From NCBI GenBank assembly GCA_014376425.1, contig JACMRO010000523.1, positions 1 to 5,731 on the forward strand: a DNA stretch of 5,731 nucleotides, given 5' to 3'. Under the pieces are notes generated by a model. The model did not search any database, was not told the origin of the DNA, and saw nothing but the letters and a program-made list of their open reading frames with translations. Of the stretch, positions 4,744 through 5,731 are shown piece by piece. The stretch is from Rubritepida sp. (GTDB lineage Bacteria > Pseudomonadota > Alphaproteobacteria > Acetobacterales > Acetobacteraceae). Every line of letters starts with the position of its first letter. The stretch's first letter is position 1. Position numbers and translations under genes: made by a program.

Positions 4744-5731
4744 TGCGCCTGTTCGCCCTGGCGCTGCTGCTGATGACCCAGGCGGCATGGGCGCAGCAGG
4801 CTCGCGTGCCGGTGCGCGCGGGCGACCATCCGGGCTTCGGTCGCGTGGTCTTCGATTGGCCCACCCCGCCCGCTTACCGGGTGGAGCAGGAGGGCGACCT
4901 GGTGATCGTTCGGTTTCCGCCCGGAATCCTTGCCCTGGAGGGCTTGCGCCGGATGCCGCGTAACCTGCTGGCCATGCGGGCGGTGGAAGGCGGTGTTGCG
5001 TTGACGCTCGCGCCCGGGACGCGGCTGCGGCATTTTCGCAACGGCACCAAGGTGGCGTTCGATGTGCTGGATGCCGATGCGCCGGCCCGCGCCGGGGTAG
5101 GGCCGGACCGGCGCGCCCGTCCGCCCCAGGGTGATGCCGCCCGCACGGCCCCGCCACCAGTCCGCCCGGCGGCACCGGAGCCTGCCGCCGCCATCCTCCG
5201 GCCGCCGGCGGCCCCAATCGCCGCGCCCGCAGTGCAAGGCCCACCCGCCACCGTGATTGCCCCCCTCGCAGGGGAGCTATCGGCGGCGCTGGCCCGGCCC
5301 GCCCCGCCGCCCGCCTCGGCTTCCCCGATGGTGGTCGAGGCGCCGGCGCCTTCCACCCCCGTCTCGCCACCCCGGCCCGCCCCGACAACCAGCCTGCAGC
5401 TACCATTCCCGGCCGAGGCCGGCGCCGCCATGTTGCGGCGCGGAGATAGCTGGTTGATCGCCTTCGACGCCGCAGCCGAGGTCGGCTTGGATACACCCCT
5501 GCGGGCCGGCGCCCGGCTCCAGCCCATTCCAGGCGGTGCCCTTATCACGCTCCACGCCTCCGCGGAATGGGCCGGGGCGTGGCATCTGGCCCGCAACGCC
5601 GAGGGGCGCTGGTCCCTGTCACCCGGCGACCCGCCGCCGGGCACCCCGCAGATTCAGGCCAGCGCCGGTGGCGACGGCACGCTGGTGTTTCCGGCAAACG
5701 GTGCCCGGCGCGTGCTGTCGCTGCTGGATCC
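4743..5731 (+). CDS. Secreted protein of unknown function with two similar beta-rich segments and an Ala/Pro-rich linker (runs off the right edge)
   Basis: At least 329 codons, open to the window end. It begins with a clear signal peptide, MRLFALALLLMTQAAWA, with probable cleavage after residue 17, so the protein is periplasmic or exported. An N-terminal beta-rich region (about 20-107) contains AGDHPGFGRVVFDWP at 26-40. A long Pro/Ala/Arg-rich linker (about 110-218) follows, then a second beta-rich segment (about 228-293) that resembles the first (GD-x4-F followed about 30 residues later by GG-x3-TL in both). The ATG shares one base with the cheZ stop (TGATG) and lacks a clear ribosome-binding site, pointing to coupled translation and the same operon. 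I do not recognise the family securely. From memory, large envelope or TPR-containing proteins with a similar 'HPGF-R-VFDW' opening exist in alphaproteobacteria, but no TPR is visible in the part present. Confidence 0.8.
   Translation, partial: MRLFALALLLMTQAAWAQQARVPVRAGDHPGFGRVVFDWPTPPAYRVEQEGDLVIVRFPPGILALEGLRRMPRNLLAMRAVEGGVALTLAPGTRLRHFRNGTKVAFDVLDADAPARAGVGPDRRARPPQGDAARTAPPPVRPAAPEPAAAILRPPAAPIAAPAVQGPPATVIAPLAGELSAALARPAPPPASASPMVVEAPAPSTPVSPPRPAPTTSLQLPFPAEAGAAMLRRGDSWLIAFDAAAEVGLDTPLRAGARLQPIPGGALITLHASAEWAGAWHLARNAEGRWSLSPGDPPPGTPQIQASAGGDGTLVFPANGARRVLSLLD

Noticed and set aside
3579..5237. Very long minus-strand open frame opposite cheY, cheZ and the last gene
   Set aside because: Composition is Arg/Ser/Pro/Ala-rich with no recognisable domain. 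The plus strand carries proteins with intact motifs over the same span, so it is a GC shadow. The overlapping minus-strand frame 4153-5496 is rejected for the same reason.
5726..5731. GGATCC at the very end of the window
   Set aside because: It may mean the sequence comes from a BamHI-bounded clone, or be coincidence. It says nothing about biology; the last gene is simply cut there.

Overview
This is a compact flagellar and motility locus from a GC-rich bacterium, very probably an alphaproteobacterium of the Rhodospirillales/Acetobacteraceae type. The grounds are the strong G/C bias at third codon positions, the FliM with a long acidic N-terminal lead, and the run fliL-fliM-(DUF6468-like)-(MotE-like). 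The taxonomic call is an inference from protein features and gene order; no database search was done.

Layout. At the left, on the minus strand, are the first 28 codons of flgG (distal rod; positions 84 to 1, running off the window) and, upstream of it, complete flgF (proximal rod; 906 to 166). A 234-bp divergent intergenic region (907-1140) follows. It carries a textbook sigma-54 -24/-12 promoter pointing at flgF, a TTAACC element that could be a CtrA half-site facing fliL, and two inverted repeats. From 1141 to the right edge all genes are on the plus strand and nearly gap-free: fliL, fliM, a small membrane-anchored helical protein resembling DUF6468, a MotE-like membrane/coiled-coil protein, a single-domain CheY, a CheZ phosphatase, and the first 329 codons of a secreted protein of unknown function. 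fliL/fliM/DUF6468-like/MotE-like are joined by three 4-nt ATGA overlaps. A 20-bp gap precedes cheY, cheZ overlaps cheY by 8 nt, and the last gene overlaps the cheZ stop by one base (TGATG). The plus-strand block therefore looks like one transcription unit.

How the genes fit together. FlgF and FlgG build the rod. FliL is a stator-associated membrane protein, FliM is the C-ring switch protein that receives CheY-P, CheY is the signal and CheZ dephosphorylates it. The FliM N-terminus and the CheZ C-terminus carry near-identical peptides (SQAEID and SQADID), the two ends known in E. coli to compete for the same face of CheY. The two small membrane/coiled-coil proteins between fliM and cheY are the least understood part of the operon. 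The final gene has a signal peptide, a long Ala/Pro linker and what looks like a duplicated beta-rich domain.

No RNA genes, mobile elements, CRISPR arrays or convincing intrinsic terminators were seen.
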